64,000 nucleotides of DNA. It comes from Lycocorax pyrrhopterus obiensis. Lineage: Eukaryota; Chordata; Aves; Passeriformes; Paradisaeidae. Made by a program: the position numbers and the translations under genes. The stretch lies in contig JACSVZ010000011.1 in the NCBI GenBank assembly GCA_014706295.1, positions 14,019,329 to 14,083,328 on the forward strand, read 5' to 3'. This document shows, one piece after another, positions 48,001 to 63,000 of this stretch (position 1 is its first letter; each line of letters begins with the position of its first letter). The notes beneath the pieces are model-generated. The model did not search any database. It saw only the letters and a program-made list of their open reading frames with translations, and was not told where the DNA came from.

Positions 48001-51000
48001 TGACATATGTTCTAGTGGCTTAAAATAGACAGGGTTGTTCTGCCCCACAGGTGGCCACCAACCAATCCCAATGTCTGGCAATGAGCCACTGCCTCATGGC
48101 GTGAATGTGCTGGAGGCACTGCTGGGATCCCATCCTGAAACCAGGAGGGCAAAGCACGAACTGCTGCAGAGCAGCTGGAGGGAGAGAGAGCAGCCCACAG
48201 AAACTGTATGTGTGAGGACACAGAGTAAAGAAAAGCCTTCAAAAGACTCCTCTGAAATGATCTTCAGGAAGTGTTCAGATTTGAGTGTGCTTAGGGGGTG
48301 CCTTAGATCCTTCTGTTCTCCATTGTGCACATGGGACCTGGGGAAAGGCAGGCCCTGAGCTTCCCAATACAGCTGGGAAACCTTCTGTGGGCAACATTCA
48401 CCAGCCCACGTGCTTTGCCATATGTGCAGGGGCAACAAGCCGCCGTACAGCACTTCTGGCTTGTTTCCACAACTAAGCAGGGAGAGGTGCTTGTGACATG
48501 CATGTACCTCTCAGTGACATCTCTTTCCACAAGCCCAGCTGCCAACTTACTTGCCCACGATGATGTGGAGCTGGTGCTGCACCTCAGCATGGACACTGGC
48601 CGCGATGGTGGACGCCAGCTGCTCCGTGGTGCTCTGGAAGCTGCTGACGAGCTGCCGAAGCTGGTTCAGCAGCGGGTCCCGCACCTCCTGCTCTCGTACC
48701 TTCTTGTTCTTCAAGTGAGCCTCCAGCTGCTGGATATCTGCAACAAGCAGAGAGGGAGATGTTTGTGCCATCTGTACCTGTGGAGATGATCAGGGCAGAA
48801 ATCCAGCTGCCAGGCTCTACAAGTTCTCCAGCAGAAGCAATTGCTGAGCCTATGTATAAACACAGGACAGAGTAGAAGCACAAGCTTTGTTTGGGCTGCA
48901 TTAAATTAAACTAGAAACCCAGCTTCCAGTCTCCCCATCACACACGATCACACAGCACAGCAATAAACCCACCAGTTCTCCTACAACAGACTTCTACAGG
49001 CACTCCTTGTTCAGGGAAGATGAAGGCAGGAGTGAGGGTGTTTTATTTCATACATAGTGTGAATTGTGATCTGTGTTAGTTCAATGCTAATGAAGAAAGA
49101 GGGGGAACATTTCTGACAAAAAAGAAATCATGTCTGCAGAGATTTAAAACCTGTATTTTAAAATATCTTATGAAGTGGCCTGATCAAAAGGGAGAAGAAT
49201 GTATGATCTTGTATTTGTGGGAGACTTGTGAGGAAGAGGAAGGGTGCAAAATAAACAACAGCTGGAGACACCCTGCAGATCTAGGGCCAACAGAAGTCAC
49301 TGCTAGCACTGGCCACGTTCAGGCCCTCTCAGAAACCAGTTCTGCAGAGTAGTATCTGTCCAGCCCCATCCCGAAGGCCAAGGATCTGCATCCCAAGCCT
49401 GAGAACAAGAATGATCTTCCCAAGTGCATCAGTGTACATTTTTCCTCACTTAAGAGTATCCTCTATTTCAGCCTGAATACGTCCACACTGTTCAGCCACT
49501 ATTTAATCTCTGGTCATCCTGGCACCCTTCTCTAAACCTTCTCCAATCCATTACACCTCTGAGAGGAGAGCCTAGCTGCAGGACTGCTACCCTCTCCATT
49601 CATGTTCCTGACACCAGGATGGGATAATCCTGCAGCTGGGCTTTCCTGCTCAATAGAGAAAGTCACAGATTCCCAGAACACAGCTGAGTGTTTTGCTATG
49701 TAGGCTACAAAGACCAGAAGTGAATCTCTGCTCTTAAAGCACCACCCACAAAAACCACCCCGCTTCTGCTTCCCAAGTATGAAACAGAACACACGGATGG
49801 GCTAAGAGGTTAAACACTCACCAGTGAAACTCTGAAAGGCAAAAACATAAGGCCAACGTGTTGTCAGCCACTAATGCAAATAGTGCAGAGAGGAGCTAAA
49901 GAAGAAAACCTACTCACATTCCTGTGTGCCCTGCTTGAAGGTGTCATTGATTTGCTGGAACATGGACTGGCAGCTCTTCTCGAAGGCTGGCAGCACGACG
50001 CTCTGGAAAGCCTCCCTGTAGGCTGACTGGATGGGTCCCTGCAGAGTGTCAGCTGTGGCCCTCACAACACTGTCTGTAAGGTTCTTACAAGCACACACAG
50101 AAGATTCCAGAAAATTAACGACAGCCTGCTCCAGGACTAAGGATGTAGGCAAACACCAGGTCCCTGCAACACACCCGCACCAGGTAAGGACAGCCCAGGG
50201 TCTGCAAGGGTGCTCCCTCGGCTCTTCCCACTGGCCAGGCTACGCCGTAACTCCAGCAGGCAGAACCTCTGCTTGCTCAGGGGCTGAGCAAAACCAGCAC
50301 CACTTCTCTGTACTTCTGCTGTACAGCAAAGGGAGGTGGCACAGTCACGCACAGCTCCTTTCCCCTTCTCCTTTTCCTTCCTAAAAAAACGTAATTCCCT
50401 GCCAAGGTAAGTAAGCAGCTTGTGCTCCCTAAATAATGTAGATATGGAGAATAGAATGGAGCCAGTCAAACGTTCACCACTTGACTGATTGAGTTGGCCC
50501 TAGAAGTCACTGCTGTGGTGAGAATCTCTACTCTAGTAGAAAATGAACAACTTGGTAAATGAAAAAAGTGCTAATGAGGCAAAGTGCGCAGGGGAGCATA
50601 CAGAGCTTGTTCTCCTAATGAGACCATGAAAGAGCTTTGAGTACCGGCACCTAAACTGGCATTACCTAGAGACAGAGGTGAGGGGAAAAGGTGTAAGAAG
50701 TTGCTACCCAGGCAAGTGACAACTCAGTGTCCCCAGGAAAAGCTACTCTAGTTCTCCTTACCTTTGATTTCACTAGCTTGGTGATATTCTCTTTCAGTGT
50801 CCCCTCAACTGCAGTGAGCTTGGCAGCAATCGTATTACTGAGCTGGCTGACGGTAGGGTCCATGCTCTTGGAAATGCCTAGGCATAACAAAAACAGGACA
50901 AAATTGCAGCTTTAAGCCTAAAGTCACACTTCAAAGCCCAAAAAAGAAAATGGAATCAAATCCTTCTTGGATACGACACAGCAAGGGACAGTGATCACAA

Positions 51001-54000
51001 ACTCTGCTTGGGGAGTTAAGGTCGGACATTTGGAGAAAGTTTTCGCTAGGAAGGTGGTACAGCTCTGGAAGTCACCAGAAGTTGTGGAACCTTCAGCCTT
51101 GAAGGTTTTTAAGAGTTGGTGTGACAAAGTCACAGCTGACCTGATCCAGAACAGCAGGTAGCCCTGCCTTAGGCAACTACTGGCTGCAGGCTTTCCCACC
51201 AGCAGTTTTTGGAACATTTCCTTACATGCATGGTGCCAGTGCATTGAGAAAGGGCTAAGACAAGTTCAAGCTTGCTCCAGCCAAGCCTCAGCATTTCCAA
51301 ACTCATCAGCCTCTTTCACCTTCCTCCACTGAACAGACTCCAAAGGCTTTAGAGATTATAATGGAAGGTCAGACCACACTCTCTGGAAAGGCATTCCCTC
51401 TGGGAGCCTCATACTGCTTCTAAACCACAGCCCCTCTTCTCAGACTACAGTGGGGCCCACAGCAGTCTGCTGTGCAGAGCCTGCTGTTCACACAACCTAA
51501 CTCCTGCTTCATACAGTGCCAGCACTTTCAGTGTGCTTTCCACCCCTATGGAGCTACCTGTAGGGATCCACCTCCCCTACTTAGGCAGCCACACTCACAC
51601 TGGGGCACTGTCTTCTTCATCTCCTCCCGAATGGTCCTCTCCAGACGGTTACACACAGCTGTGGACAGGGACTGGGAGAGCTGCTGGGACAGGTGCTCCT
51701 GGAGCTGCCCATTGCGCTGCTGCCCTTCCGTCAACACCCGGTCCAGTCTTCTCTCTAATGAGAACTCGTGTTAAGGAGCACAAACAACAGGTTTCCTGAC
51801 TGCCCACAACACTCCTGTCCACAAAGATGGAGAGTAGCCTCACCTCCACAGGCTCAGTGACAGCAAATGTGCAGCTCTGGTGAAAGAGGGATCTCATAAC
51901 ATTACTGCTGTGTTCCTGAAACAGGGTGCTCTTAAACAATTGATTGGGGTGAGAGAAGAGCTTTGGAAGGCAGGATAGGAAAGTCAAACAGCTAAAAGAA
52001 GTTGGACAGTACTGTTTCCTACATATTGTGGTTAACCTGGCTGCCCCATAGGCAGCTCAGCCTCAGCCAACCACTCACTCACTCCTCTGCAGGCGATGGG
52101 GGACAGAAAAGGCAGGGTGAAAGTGAGAAAGCTCACAGGTTGAGGTAAAGACAGTTTAAGGGGTAAAGCAAAAGCTGCACATGCCAACCAAACAAAGTAA
52201 GGAATTCATTTACTACTTCCCATTGGCGAGCAGGTGTTCAGCCATTCCCAGGAAAGCAGGGCTCCCTCATGCCGAATGGTGGCTGGGGAAGACAAACACC
52301 ATCACTCTTAAGTGTCCCCTCTTTCTCCTCCTTTCTCCCAGCCTTTACAGCTGAGCACAATGTCATACAGTGTGGGGCATCCCTTTGGTCACTGGGGGTC
52401 AGCTGTCCTAGCTCTGTCTCCTCCCAACTTTTGCCCACCCCCAGCCTCTGCCTGGTGGAGCATCTTGAGAAACAGAGAAGGCCTTGACAGGGCTTAGAAA
52501 CAGCAAAAACATCAGTGTGTTATCAGCATTGTTTTGGTCACAAATCCAAAACATAACACACATGAGCTGCTGCGAAGAAAATTAACTCCATCTGAGCCAA
52601 AACCAGGACACCAGAAACCATCAAGTCCATTATCCATAAACAGCAAGTTGGTAAAAATATTTCTGTAGGATGGAATTAGTGGACATAAGTGATACAGTGC
52701 AGGGGAGCAAACCCAGGCTTCAGGCTACTCACACCTCATGAAGCAAGCTCTCTGAAGGAGCCAACATACAAACACATCTTAAACAAACAAACACCAAACT
52801 CCAACAACACAAACAAAGAAATGACAATTCAGCTGCTGACAAAATTCAGTCCATGCATAAAGTTGTGCAGAAAGGAAAAATTATTCTAGTATTACAAAAT
52901 AGCTCTGGACACTGAAATTCAGTAGAAAGGTATCTAAACTATCTGTGAATATCAGATTGATGGCCAAAAAAGGAAAATCCAAGACTAATTAATAGAGAAA
53001 ACTGTTGTCATAGAAGTTAAGAGTGGTTTCAGACATGAGATAGGCCGGAGCTGCTCAGTTTGGGGAACGTAACCAAATTCAGCGCAGCAAATGTACACAG
53101 GAACCAATGACTCACAATGCAATACCAACAACTGGATACCAGGTTTGAAAGCATCAAAAGAAAATACTTCTCAGACAACACATAAGGGACCTGTAGACCA
53201 CCATATGAATAAATGTGGACAAACAAGATAATTCTGCATCCAGCTATGCAGTATGGCAGCCAGATGCTACTTCTGGTGCAAGTACTGACTTGCCTTAAGG
53301 AGGAAAGGATCATCCCATAATTACTCTTGTGCAACTGGCCACTGCCTGAGGTGGGATAATGTACCAAGTGCACCTCTGGTCTACACCAGCACTGCAGCAC
53401 TTAGGGCTTAATGGGTAACTAAGATTTAGTGGCATGGAGAAAGTGTCAGTTGTTCTGTTTCTGAGTTTCTTACCCTTAGAAAGGGCCTGAGAGGAACTGA
53501 AACAGTTCGACTGCAGCCAGGCAATTGTACTGCACCTACAGCCCCACGCTCCCAAGACCCTTGACCCTTCTGAGCCTTCCTCATGCCTCTAGTCTGCCTT
53601 GCAACCTTCCACTCAACATCTGCATACAAGGATACGCTCCTGCTCCTGCTGGGAGTCGATCACCCTCTCCATGTGGCCCATGAGGGAGCTCTGGATGGCA
53701 TCGAGGTGATCCGTGAGTCTCTGCAGCAGCTCCATCTGGTTCTGCCGCAGCTCGGAGAGCTCCCGCTGTTGGCTCCTCAGGATGCACATCAGCTCATCCT
53801 GGAACTCTGGTGTCACCTACATGTGGAGAGGACAAGCATTAATTTCTAACAGGACTGGAGGTCAGCTGAGCTTTCTGCTCAGCATTGAGTCAACCCCTGT
53901 GCCTGGAAGTGAAGCGTAACACACAACGCGGCAAACAGGACCAGCTTAAGGCCTGTTTCCAAGAACTTCTGTGCCAAGGAATAAACTGATAAAGCAAGGT

Positions 54001-57000
54001 TCCTGCATGGAATGAATAAATGCTTGCTTAGAATATCAACTGTTTAGATTCAAGACCCTCTTCAAAGCAGATTTTATTCACTTTTGGCCAGGTACTGAGA
54101 GTAAGGTACAAATGTAAACAACGACCTCAAACACTCATGAAAGAGCTGTGCAATCAGTACAGTAAGGAGGTTTCTTAGAGCACTTTTTCAGCTCTTTTGT
54201 TTATTTATGACTAACCAAACAATTGGAGAACTATAAATCTATAGTGTGTTGTCTCGTCACCTCCTCAAAATAGTCAAAGGACTGTGAGGACCCACCTTTA
54301 AGGGGAAGGAACAAGGAGACACACACATCAAGGCCAGTCCCCCTGCAACCCTTTCTTTGCTGAGAACAGCTTATTTTGCTGCAGGCACAGGCAAATATGG
54401 GAAGGAAATCATCAGTCTGGAGAGCACAGAGCAGCTCCTTCTCTGCTGCATGTCAGCACAGAGCAATGTCAAGCCCAAGTGCAGCCCCATCTCAACCTGC
54501 TGGGGCATGGCCCACAATACTTCAAGGAACTGGGATGAACTTTCTCTCAGGTCTCTCCTAGTAAGATATAAAGCATCATGAAGAGCAGCTCTGACTCACC
54601 TGGTTGTTAGATGATCTTGGTGACTGGTTCACATCCCTGGAAATAAACAGAGAAAGAGTAGTAACCCAGTTATGTCAATTAACTCCTCTTATTATCCAAG
54701 TCTTCTGCCAAAACAGATCACACATTTTATGGTTGCTTTAGATTTTACACTCCAGCTCATACTTCTGTTTTGCCTCGTATAACATGGAGAACAATGGGAA
54801 GGTGATGAAATCCCAGTCCTTAAAGCACTATGACTCCATCATCTGCACTATTCACAGACCCTGAAGTTCCTTACAGACTGGTCCCTTTGCAGGGAGGAGA
54901 CCTGAACCAAGTGGTAATGAGGACTGCTACAAAGTGCACTGCACACTGATTTTTCAGTTTTGTCCAAATTCAAAGCCTGGGAAGACTTTGCCAAACAGCT
55001 TTTGAAGGTCTCCCGATATTTTACCAAAGGAAAAAACAAGTATTCATTTGTTAAAATTTAGAATGAATGAGCACAAATTATCTGGTATGATTCCATCTCT
55101 CAAGATGAAGAAACTAGTGATGCACTCCACCTCACACAGCAGAATAAAGAAAAACACTGAACTGAACACATGGCTCCCAGGAGACCCTTTGTGACTGAAC
55201 TGATCCCCTAATATTGCATGTCTCCATCAAAGTCACAGCTCTATGAAGAAAAGCAAAACATTTTTAGTTCTCAGACAGTACCCATTCATCAACTTTAAAA
55301 GGACTGAGGCAGAAAAAGTCAAAGTCATTTCAGAAGCCAAGAGCTTCAGGGTGCCACTGTGCAGGACCACAGCCAGAATTAAATGCCATAGCCCATCTTT
55401 GTTACGATCTGCACAGCTAGAGATCCAAATCATGGAGCTATGGGAACACAAGAAGAGGAGGGAGCCCCGTGCAGAAGCTGTGCTGCTCTCCTCACACTGA
55501 TGCAGACAGATTGGTCTAACGTGCCATGGGCAGACCCTTCCAGTCACCAATTTTCACTCACAGCATATTGATATAGGCTCGTTTAGAAACACACAAAAGC
55601 AGCAAGCAGGTAACAAATGATAGATATTGCTGCACAAGGGCACCGTGCCACTGTTCAGAAGCCAATTAGAAATGGAGGCCATTGTGATACTCACAGCATC
55701 ACAGTTCCAATGAAGCCTTCATTGAAACCAGTGAAAGGACCCAGTGCAATTCACCTCCCACACATTCTTCTCAAGCCCAGGTTATATTTTGGATTTTGAG
55801 TCCCAGCTGGAGACAGTGCAGAACTATTCCCATGCCCGAGTGACAGTCGGTGTTTGAGTAACCAACAACGCTTTCTGTGGGGTTCCTGCCCTTTGCAAAT
55901 GGGGTGAGGGTTGGGAGCACTTGGCTGCTGCCTCGGACCCCAGTGGCTACAAGAGGCTGCGGCCCTGCCCAGCTGGTCCCAGAGGCTCCTGTGTCCTGGC
56001 AAGCCCAGCGTACCCATCATCCTTCTTGCCCTTCCGCTTTAGCTTTGGGGAAGCCCGGGGGGATGCCTTGACTTTCCAGTCCTTCATAGGCAGCCTCTGC
56101 GCAGATGCTTTGGCACCAAATCCACCTGACGTAGAAGCCAAGCTTGCAACTTCATCATCATGGTCACTGTGAAGGAACAGCAGGGGAGAGGACATCACTC
56201 ACAATACTGGACTGTGTCTGCCTTCATGGAGGGGAGGGGGTCACGCAGCTCTTCATCCACACACGGCCAGAGTCAGCTACAGACACCCCCACCTTAACCT
56301 TTCACAGTCACCTCTATAGGGCTCAGAACAGGCTGCTCTGCTTTGATCCAGGTCTGCTCAGGCTGAGCTTGAGTGCTGTGCAGCAAGGCTTGGAGGGTCC
56401 CTGCATTAGGCACAGCCAGGGCCCAGACAGTGTGGTTGAACGATGCCTCTTTAGCTGCAAACACTGGCATATGAGTCGCAGCATGACCTAGCAGGGAACC
56501 CAAGCACAGCACATCCTTACAGCTTTACACACAGCAAGCACTGGACACAGAAAGCATTTCAAGAACAGAGGAGGATCAGAGGAGCCTAAGATGTCTGTGA
56601 TCCTCAGTACCTTGGAGACTTTCACCTGCTGACCAGCTTCCAATACAGGCTGCACATTTCAGTCTGAATTTACATGTGGATTGTGGACAACCCTCAGCTG
56701 TCAAACACGACTGAGCTTGTCAGGCACACAGAATGTGCCCACAGAACTTTAGGGAGACTCATAAGGGAGGAAAGATGTCAGGTGCAAGAAACTTACTCCT
56801 GAGGTACCCTTGCTGCCTTATATAAGGCACAATACTTGAAAACTGGTCCCTTAATAGGTTTTTACTGGTAATTAAACCAAGCTTGGTCCCTGCTTTTAGA
56901 AGCAGCACAATCAAACCTTTCCCTACAGAGAATAAACTGTAGAGTGCCCAGAGGCCAATCTTGAGAGGAGCTGAAGTCATCAGAACATTAGGGAAGCTGG

Positions 57001-60000
57001 GCTGCAAACACACATTAAGTCAGGAGACAAAGCAGAGACATTCATCTCACACTTGAAGGCTGGCTGGGGACAGAGGCACGAACGCAGCCTGAGCTGAGTC
57101 CATGCAGGGCGAGAGAGGGGGCTGAGCACTCTGGTACCTTTGTTCTGCACTGGCATCCTGGCTGTCATGCTGCAGCAGGTGGTAGCTGTGTCGATGGTAG
57201 GAAGAGCTCTTGTGCTTTTCTTCAACCTCATCCCTTGGGCTAGAAAGGGGAAAAAAGAAAATACCATCAGGAAAGTCTCTTTCAGCTTGGATACTCACTC
57301 TCTCCATGTCTCATGAGAGATCCTGATAGAAAGTCTGTAACAAAAATCAGCCCCACACTGATCTCACAGATCTAGGAAGAGACAGGTGTTGTGTAGAGGC
57401 ACGAAACACTTGAACTTGTCCAGAAGGAAGAAGCAGCTCAGCTATGCTAGAAGCACTAACCAAGAACTATCTCCCAACAGCCATTCATACAAGAGAGGTA
57501 AGCCACTACTCAAACCTGGCAGCACAGCATACTTCAATGAATAGCATCATCTTGGGTTTTTCCTCATTTAATACTGATCACTGGAGCAAAAATCATCATT
57601 GTTTCTTAGTTCCTTAAAGTGTCTGAGGAAGTGTGTGAAAGTGATGGGTCAGCTCTAACAGACAGAATTGTAACAGCGGATCTAGTCTGAGTGTCACAAT
57701 GATTTTGAAAGCAAACTGCGAGTGCTTCTCGGCTGCAAATTAGGCTGCCTGAATGCAGCTTGCAGGAAGAACTTTAAATAGAAGGGAGCACTTGTGAAAT
57801 CTCTCACAGTCAGAGACAGCTGATCTGATATTCTGATATAATATGTCCTGAAGAATTCAAAGACAGAGTGGGATTGAGGGGAGTTGCAAACTCCTATAAA
57901 AGTACTTTCTCAAGTTCATATTACGAGTAAAAGAAAAAATATTGCATAGAAACAGTCTTAATGCCCTCCCAAGAGCCATCAGATGGGACTGTTTCCTGGA
58001 ACAACATCCTCAGCTGTGGAGGCACAAGGTGAGGCCTTTCTTTGCAATTCTGATGAGGGAACAGTCCAGGATTACCTGAGGGACAACAGAGACCTTCTCA
58101 GCCTTCTAGTCCTGCTGAAAAGGAAGGTGTTTGGAGGTTCTCATGGTGCATGTAGCACCGGCCTAAGCAGACTCTGGAGATGCCAGATGCATCTTGCTGT
58201 TCTCATCCCACTACAAGATAGGGACACTAATTCTTTGATGAAACCCAGCACTGGTCCAGCATAACAGATTACTTCTTCTAAGCAGCCTAAGTGATGTTGC
58301 ACCATTCTTCATTCCTGCTCCACTGCCATTTATTTTCTGACTGCTAAAGTACTTTATTTATTTATAACACTAGCTGCATAGAGCCAATCCTAGAAGAGAG
58401 ATGTACAATTAACCTATAAACAAACCTGTCAGTTATGTGTTAATTGATTCAACTAAAGCCTGCAGGAATGCATCACCTGAGGCAGAACTTAGCTTGTACT
58501 GGTTTGATTTCCAGAGCACACACACAAAAAAAATCGTATCTCAAGTCTCCAGGTGAACATGAAGGCCAATAAAATAGACTTTTCACCTTGTTAACAGAGA
58601 TCATTTACGCTGCAAAGGGTATCAGAGAGCAAAAATGGTTAGAGGTGGCCTAGGAAGTTCGGGACACAGCATACAGACCAAGCACACAGGAAGGCTGACT
58701 CATGAGATCCTTTAACGGACAGAGGAATGGAGAACTGCTCTGGATTAATCACAACATAAGAGCTTTTCACCAAGCTGCCCATTTGGCAAGTGCACACAAA
58801 CTGCCCTGTGCCAGACAAACCCAAGTGATTACCTGTCTGCCATGCTGTTCCTGGTTTCCCGGGTTATGTCAGGAGCCGCTGGCCATGGCTGACTCACAAC
58901 ACTGTCAGAAGATGCATTTTCCTGAGTTAAAGCAGTCTCCAGTAATGATGGAGCATTCAGTCTGTCCACCTCCACTGGAGGCATGTCCAAAGAGTGGTGG
59001 CTGTGCTCGGAGTTGTGGCGGTTCCTGGGAGACAGCAAATGCAGGGCTGAGGCAGCTGAGGCCATACTGTCTGCATGGTGACCGGGCTCCAGCACCTCCC
59101 CAGGGAGCCCGGACGGAGCCGCCGCAAAGCTGCGCTGCAGGGTCTCGGAAGCAATCTCTGGGATGTCCTGGGACATGGCTGTGGAAGCAGAGGAAATGAC
59201 GTCTGGGGAGCGCTCGCGGGTGGGAGAAGCCTGGGGCACCACCAACGGCTCCACTTCCTGCAGTTCCAGTGCTAGAGAGGAGTTTCCTGGTGCGACCTGA
59301 AAACAAAAATCAAACAAGAGCCTTTAGGGAAATGTGGAGACACCCCAAGAACCCCTGGTGCCTTACACCAAACTGCCTCTGGAAACAGCCTGCTGTATCC
59401 TTTCCTTGTGTAATCCCTGGCTCCCACTCCTTCATCAGATGGAAAATGGTCCCAGGACTTGTAGTGGACTCTCAGCTGGGCTAACAACACACTTAAGGCA
59501 ACGCTAGTCTGAACTCACTTTCAAAACAAAATGTAACAGTAGTTCTACCTCCCTGCTCTGCTCCAGACTCCCTCCTCTTTGAGGGAAAATATTAGTTTTA
59601 ACACTGAACATCTCCTAGACTGAAAACTTATTTCAATCTCAAGCTTTGGTCATGATCCATTTTACACAACACCTGGAAATTAAAATTTAGGGATAGGAAA
59701 TCGCTATTTCAGACTCATCAGACCAACAAGCAGGAATAAACCTTTCCAGGTAGCATTGTCTCCTAACACAAAGGCTGACCATGTCCAGCCACTAGGACAG
59801 TGACAGTACGAGCTAGAGCTGTCTCTGGTTTTCAGAGACATCCTGTTCTATACATGGACAAGTTCCATCAACATGGCTGAATAAACTGGGCTGCAGGTCT
59901 GTGCCAGTAGCTGTGTTTTCCAAAGGGCACACACTGTGCCTGTTAACATCCAAATAAGTGTAATTTCAGAGACTCCTAGAAAGGTTTGGGTTGGAAAGGA

Positions 60001-63000
60001 CCTTAAAGCTCATCTCATTCCAACCCCACTGCCATGGGCAGGGACACCTTCCACTAGACTAGGTTGCTCAAAGCCCCATCCAACCTGGCCTCAAACACTT
60101 TCAGGGATGGGACATACAAAACTTCCCTGGGAAGTCTGTGTCAGTGCCTCACCACCCTCTGAATAAAGAGCTTCCTCCTAACATCTAACCTAAATCTCCC
60201 CTCTTCTAGTTTACAATCATTCTCCCATGCCCTATCCCTTTCTGCCCATGTAAAAAGTCACTCTTCATCTCTTTTAAGCACCGAAAGGCCGGTCCACTCC
60301 TCAGAGCCTTTTTTTTTCCAGGCTGAACAATTTCAGCTTGTACAGGCCCATAGAATTTCCCTGGCCCATGAGAAGGAAGGGAGCAGCATTTGGAGCCTTA
60401 CTGGAACAGGTGCCTTTGGTGTTAGCTTGTCAGGGAGGCCTGGGATAAGAACAGAGTGACTCCTAGGACTGGTCTGGAGACTGCTGCTGCTGCTGCTCAG
60501 TGTGAGGCTGGTGTCCAGCTGCATCTTGGGGCTCACAGTCAAGTCTTCTGATGCTCTGCAGAAACAGACACCACCAAATCAAGAAGCCCAAAGAAATGAA
60601 TGATCAGCATCAAACACTCAAGGTGAGGAGATGGGGTACAAAGGTCAGTAGAGGAGCCCTTGCTCTTTCCATGGTCAGCTACTCCCTGTCAATGAGCACC
60701 TGCATCTCCTAGTCCCCACACAGCGCAGAGAGATACCAGGTGGAAACAACAAAAAAGAAAAAAAGGGGCATTGCAATCTCTTAGAATTCAAGGGGTCAGT
60801 GAGAGAAGGGACCAATTGTATCTCCAGTGCACACTGTACAGAGTTCAGGGAGAAACAGACACTATGAGACAGGTCTCTCTCCTTTTCCCAACCCCAGAAG
60901 CGAAGTTCTCGCCTTTTATGTGGCCCAACCCACTGTCACACTGTAAGATTTTCCTACCAGTCCCAATTCTCTCACTGTCCTTGGTGGCTGCAGTGTTCTC
61001 TTACCTGTAAACAACAATGGCCCTTTGGGGAAAGCATGTAGAGCAACAAAACTGAGCTGCAATAACAGAATTCCTATGAGGCACACATGAAACACTCTTG
61101 TTGGCCCCTAGATGACAACAGGCATGTTCCAAGCTGCATTAGGGATGCAAACAGCTGCCTATACAGGGACATTGGGACTCAGGCCAGTTTCTAACTCTGG
61201 TTACAATCTCCTCTCCTACAAGACACACTACAGCTCTGTGCTATCCCAAAGGTCTCTATCAGTTCAGCTGCAGATGTATTATTTAACTTATGTGCTATTT
61301 ACCTGGGCAGAGAGGCATCTGTGACAGAAGTGCTGCTCATGGCTGTGACTGCAGTCAGGGAACTGACACTGCTGCCTGGAGACACAGCGATCTGTAAGGA
61401 AACACACAGCAGTCAGGATGGGACAGAAGGCAACCACCCAACTCAACCTGAGAAAGAAAGACTCCTAGAGAGTCTTTGGTGAAGAGGGAATACAAAACAT
61501 GCCCACAGGTTGAATTGTACTGCTAAGGTACTCAGGTGCTTGTTGAAGGCAAGTCCCAAAACACCCTCATCATATGAGCCATGGCTGCTTTTATTGAGGG
61601 ACTGCTGTCCCCAAACAAAGTGACCTCACCAGTGCAGAGGCAGAGGGCTTGTGGCAGAGAGTGGGGTACTCCAGCGGGGTCTCCCAAGTCTGAACAGTCC
61701 CATTTACCTATCTGATCATTTCAGATCTGCATTCCCACAGGACCCCATCAGACAGGATGTGCAGAGGTGGCATATTTTCTTCCATTACAGTTACATCATA
61801 ACCCCAAACAACATGTGTAAACCAGTAAGGGCAGTCTCCCAGCTTAGATACAGTAATTTAGCAAAGCCGTATTTCTACAAAGCAGAGTTACATCAGCAGT
61901 TTTGCAGCTAAACGCAGCACTTACAACACAAGCTTAGGCCAGCTTAGCATTTTAGATGTGCCAACATGTCTCTGCTCAGTCTGGTTACACGCAGAGCTTC
62001 CTGTGTGCTCTGCATTCAGCTAGCAGAGCCTATCAGAATCACTACAGCCTGGAAAGCATGCCCAAAAGTACCAAAATCCACTCCCATCCCTTGCATCACC
62101 ATAACAGTGCTGATCTCTGATTACCTGTTGAAGAGAAGTACTTGGTGTCATGAATGCATCTGGAGTCATCAGCTTGGGTTTGGCATCATTGGAGAGAGAA
62201 AGGAAGTCTGCTGGCACAGGCAGGTCAGCAATACGCCGCAGGTCTGGTTGGGAGCCATGCACAGATTCCTTTTCAGATCCCAGCCCTTCCGTGCTCAGAT
62301 CAGCCATGTGGTCTGGAAAGGCTTCAAGGGAGAGATACAAATCAATTTGGAACTTCCCTCCAAAATGAAAGCTCTAATTCCACGAAGTATGAACTTATGC
62401 CATTGCATGCCATGCTTGATTCCAAAAAGAAAAAGCAAAAACCCTGCAACATCCCAGTCAAAGCTTAGGGCAAAGCAAATCCTGTGTTACGCTTCCTCTT
62501 TGTATGCCAGAGTGGATTTTATCAGGCTTTGATAATAAAATGTCCAAGCTTCCTTTCTTCTCTAAAAGCAAGGCCAGTTTAACTGCCACATCCCAGAATG
62601 ATGAATGGGCTCAAAGAGCACATCACAGACAGCCCAGTCCCCTCTACTCCCACAGCTCTGCTGTCACTTTGATCTCTTCCACCTGACAAGAGATAAACCT
62701 CAAGTTTCTTGCACAAGTGCCAAATCACCCAGGAAGGTGAACTCAAGCATGCACAAAGCATTAGCACTCCTGGTCTAACACATCCCAAACTCCACACTCA
62801 CAACTAGGGTCTAACCAGCTTCCTGCTTCACTGCTACTCCATTTTCAGAACTCCTTATGCAATGACACCACTGCAGTACAAAGATACCCAAAACCACCCT
62901 CCTGCTCTTCCCACCAACAACCTTTAAAAGTTCAGCAACACTGAAGACCAATTTAACACACATGCTCACCAAATTCTTCATGAGAGCTATGGGAAGGCAT

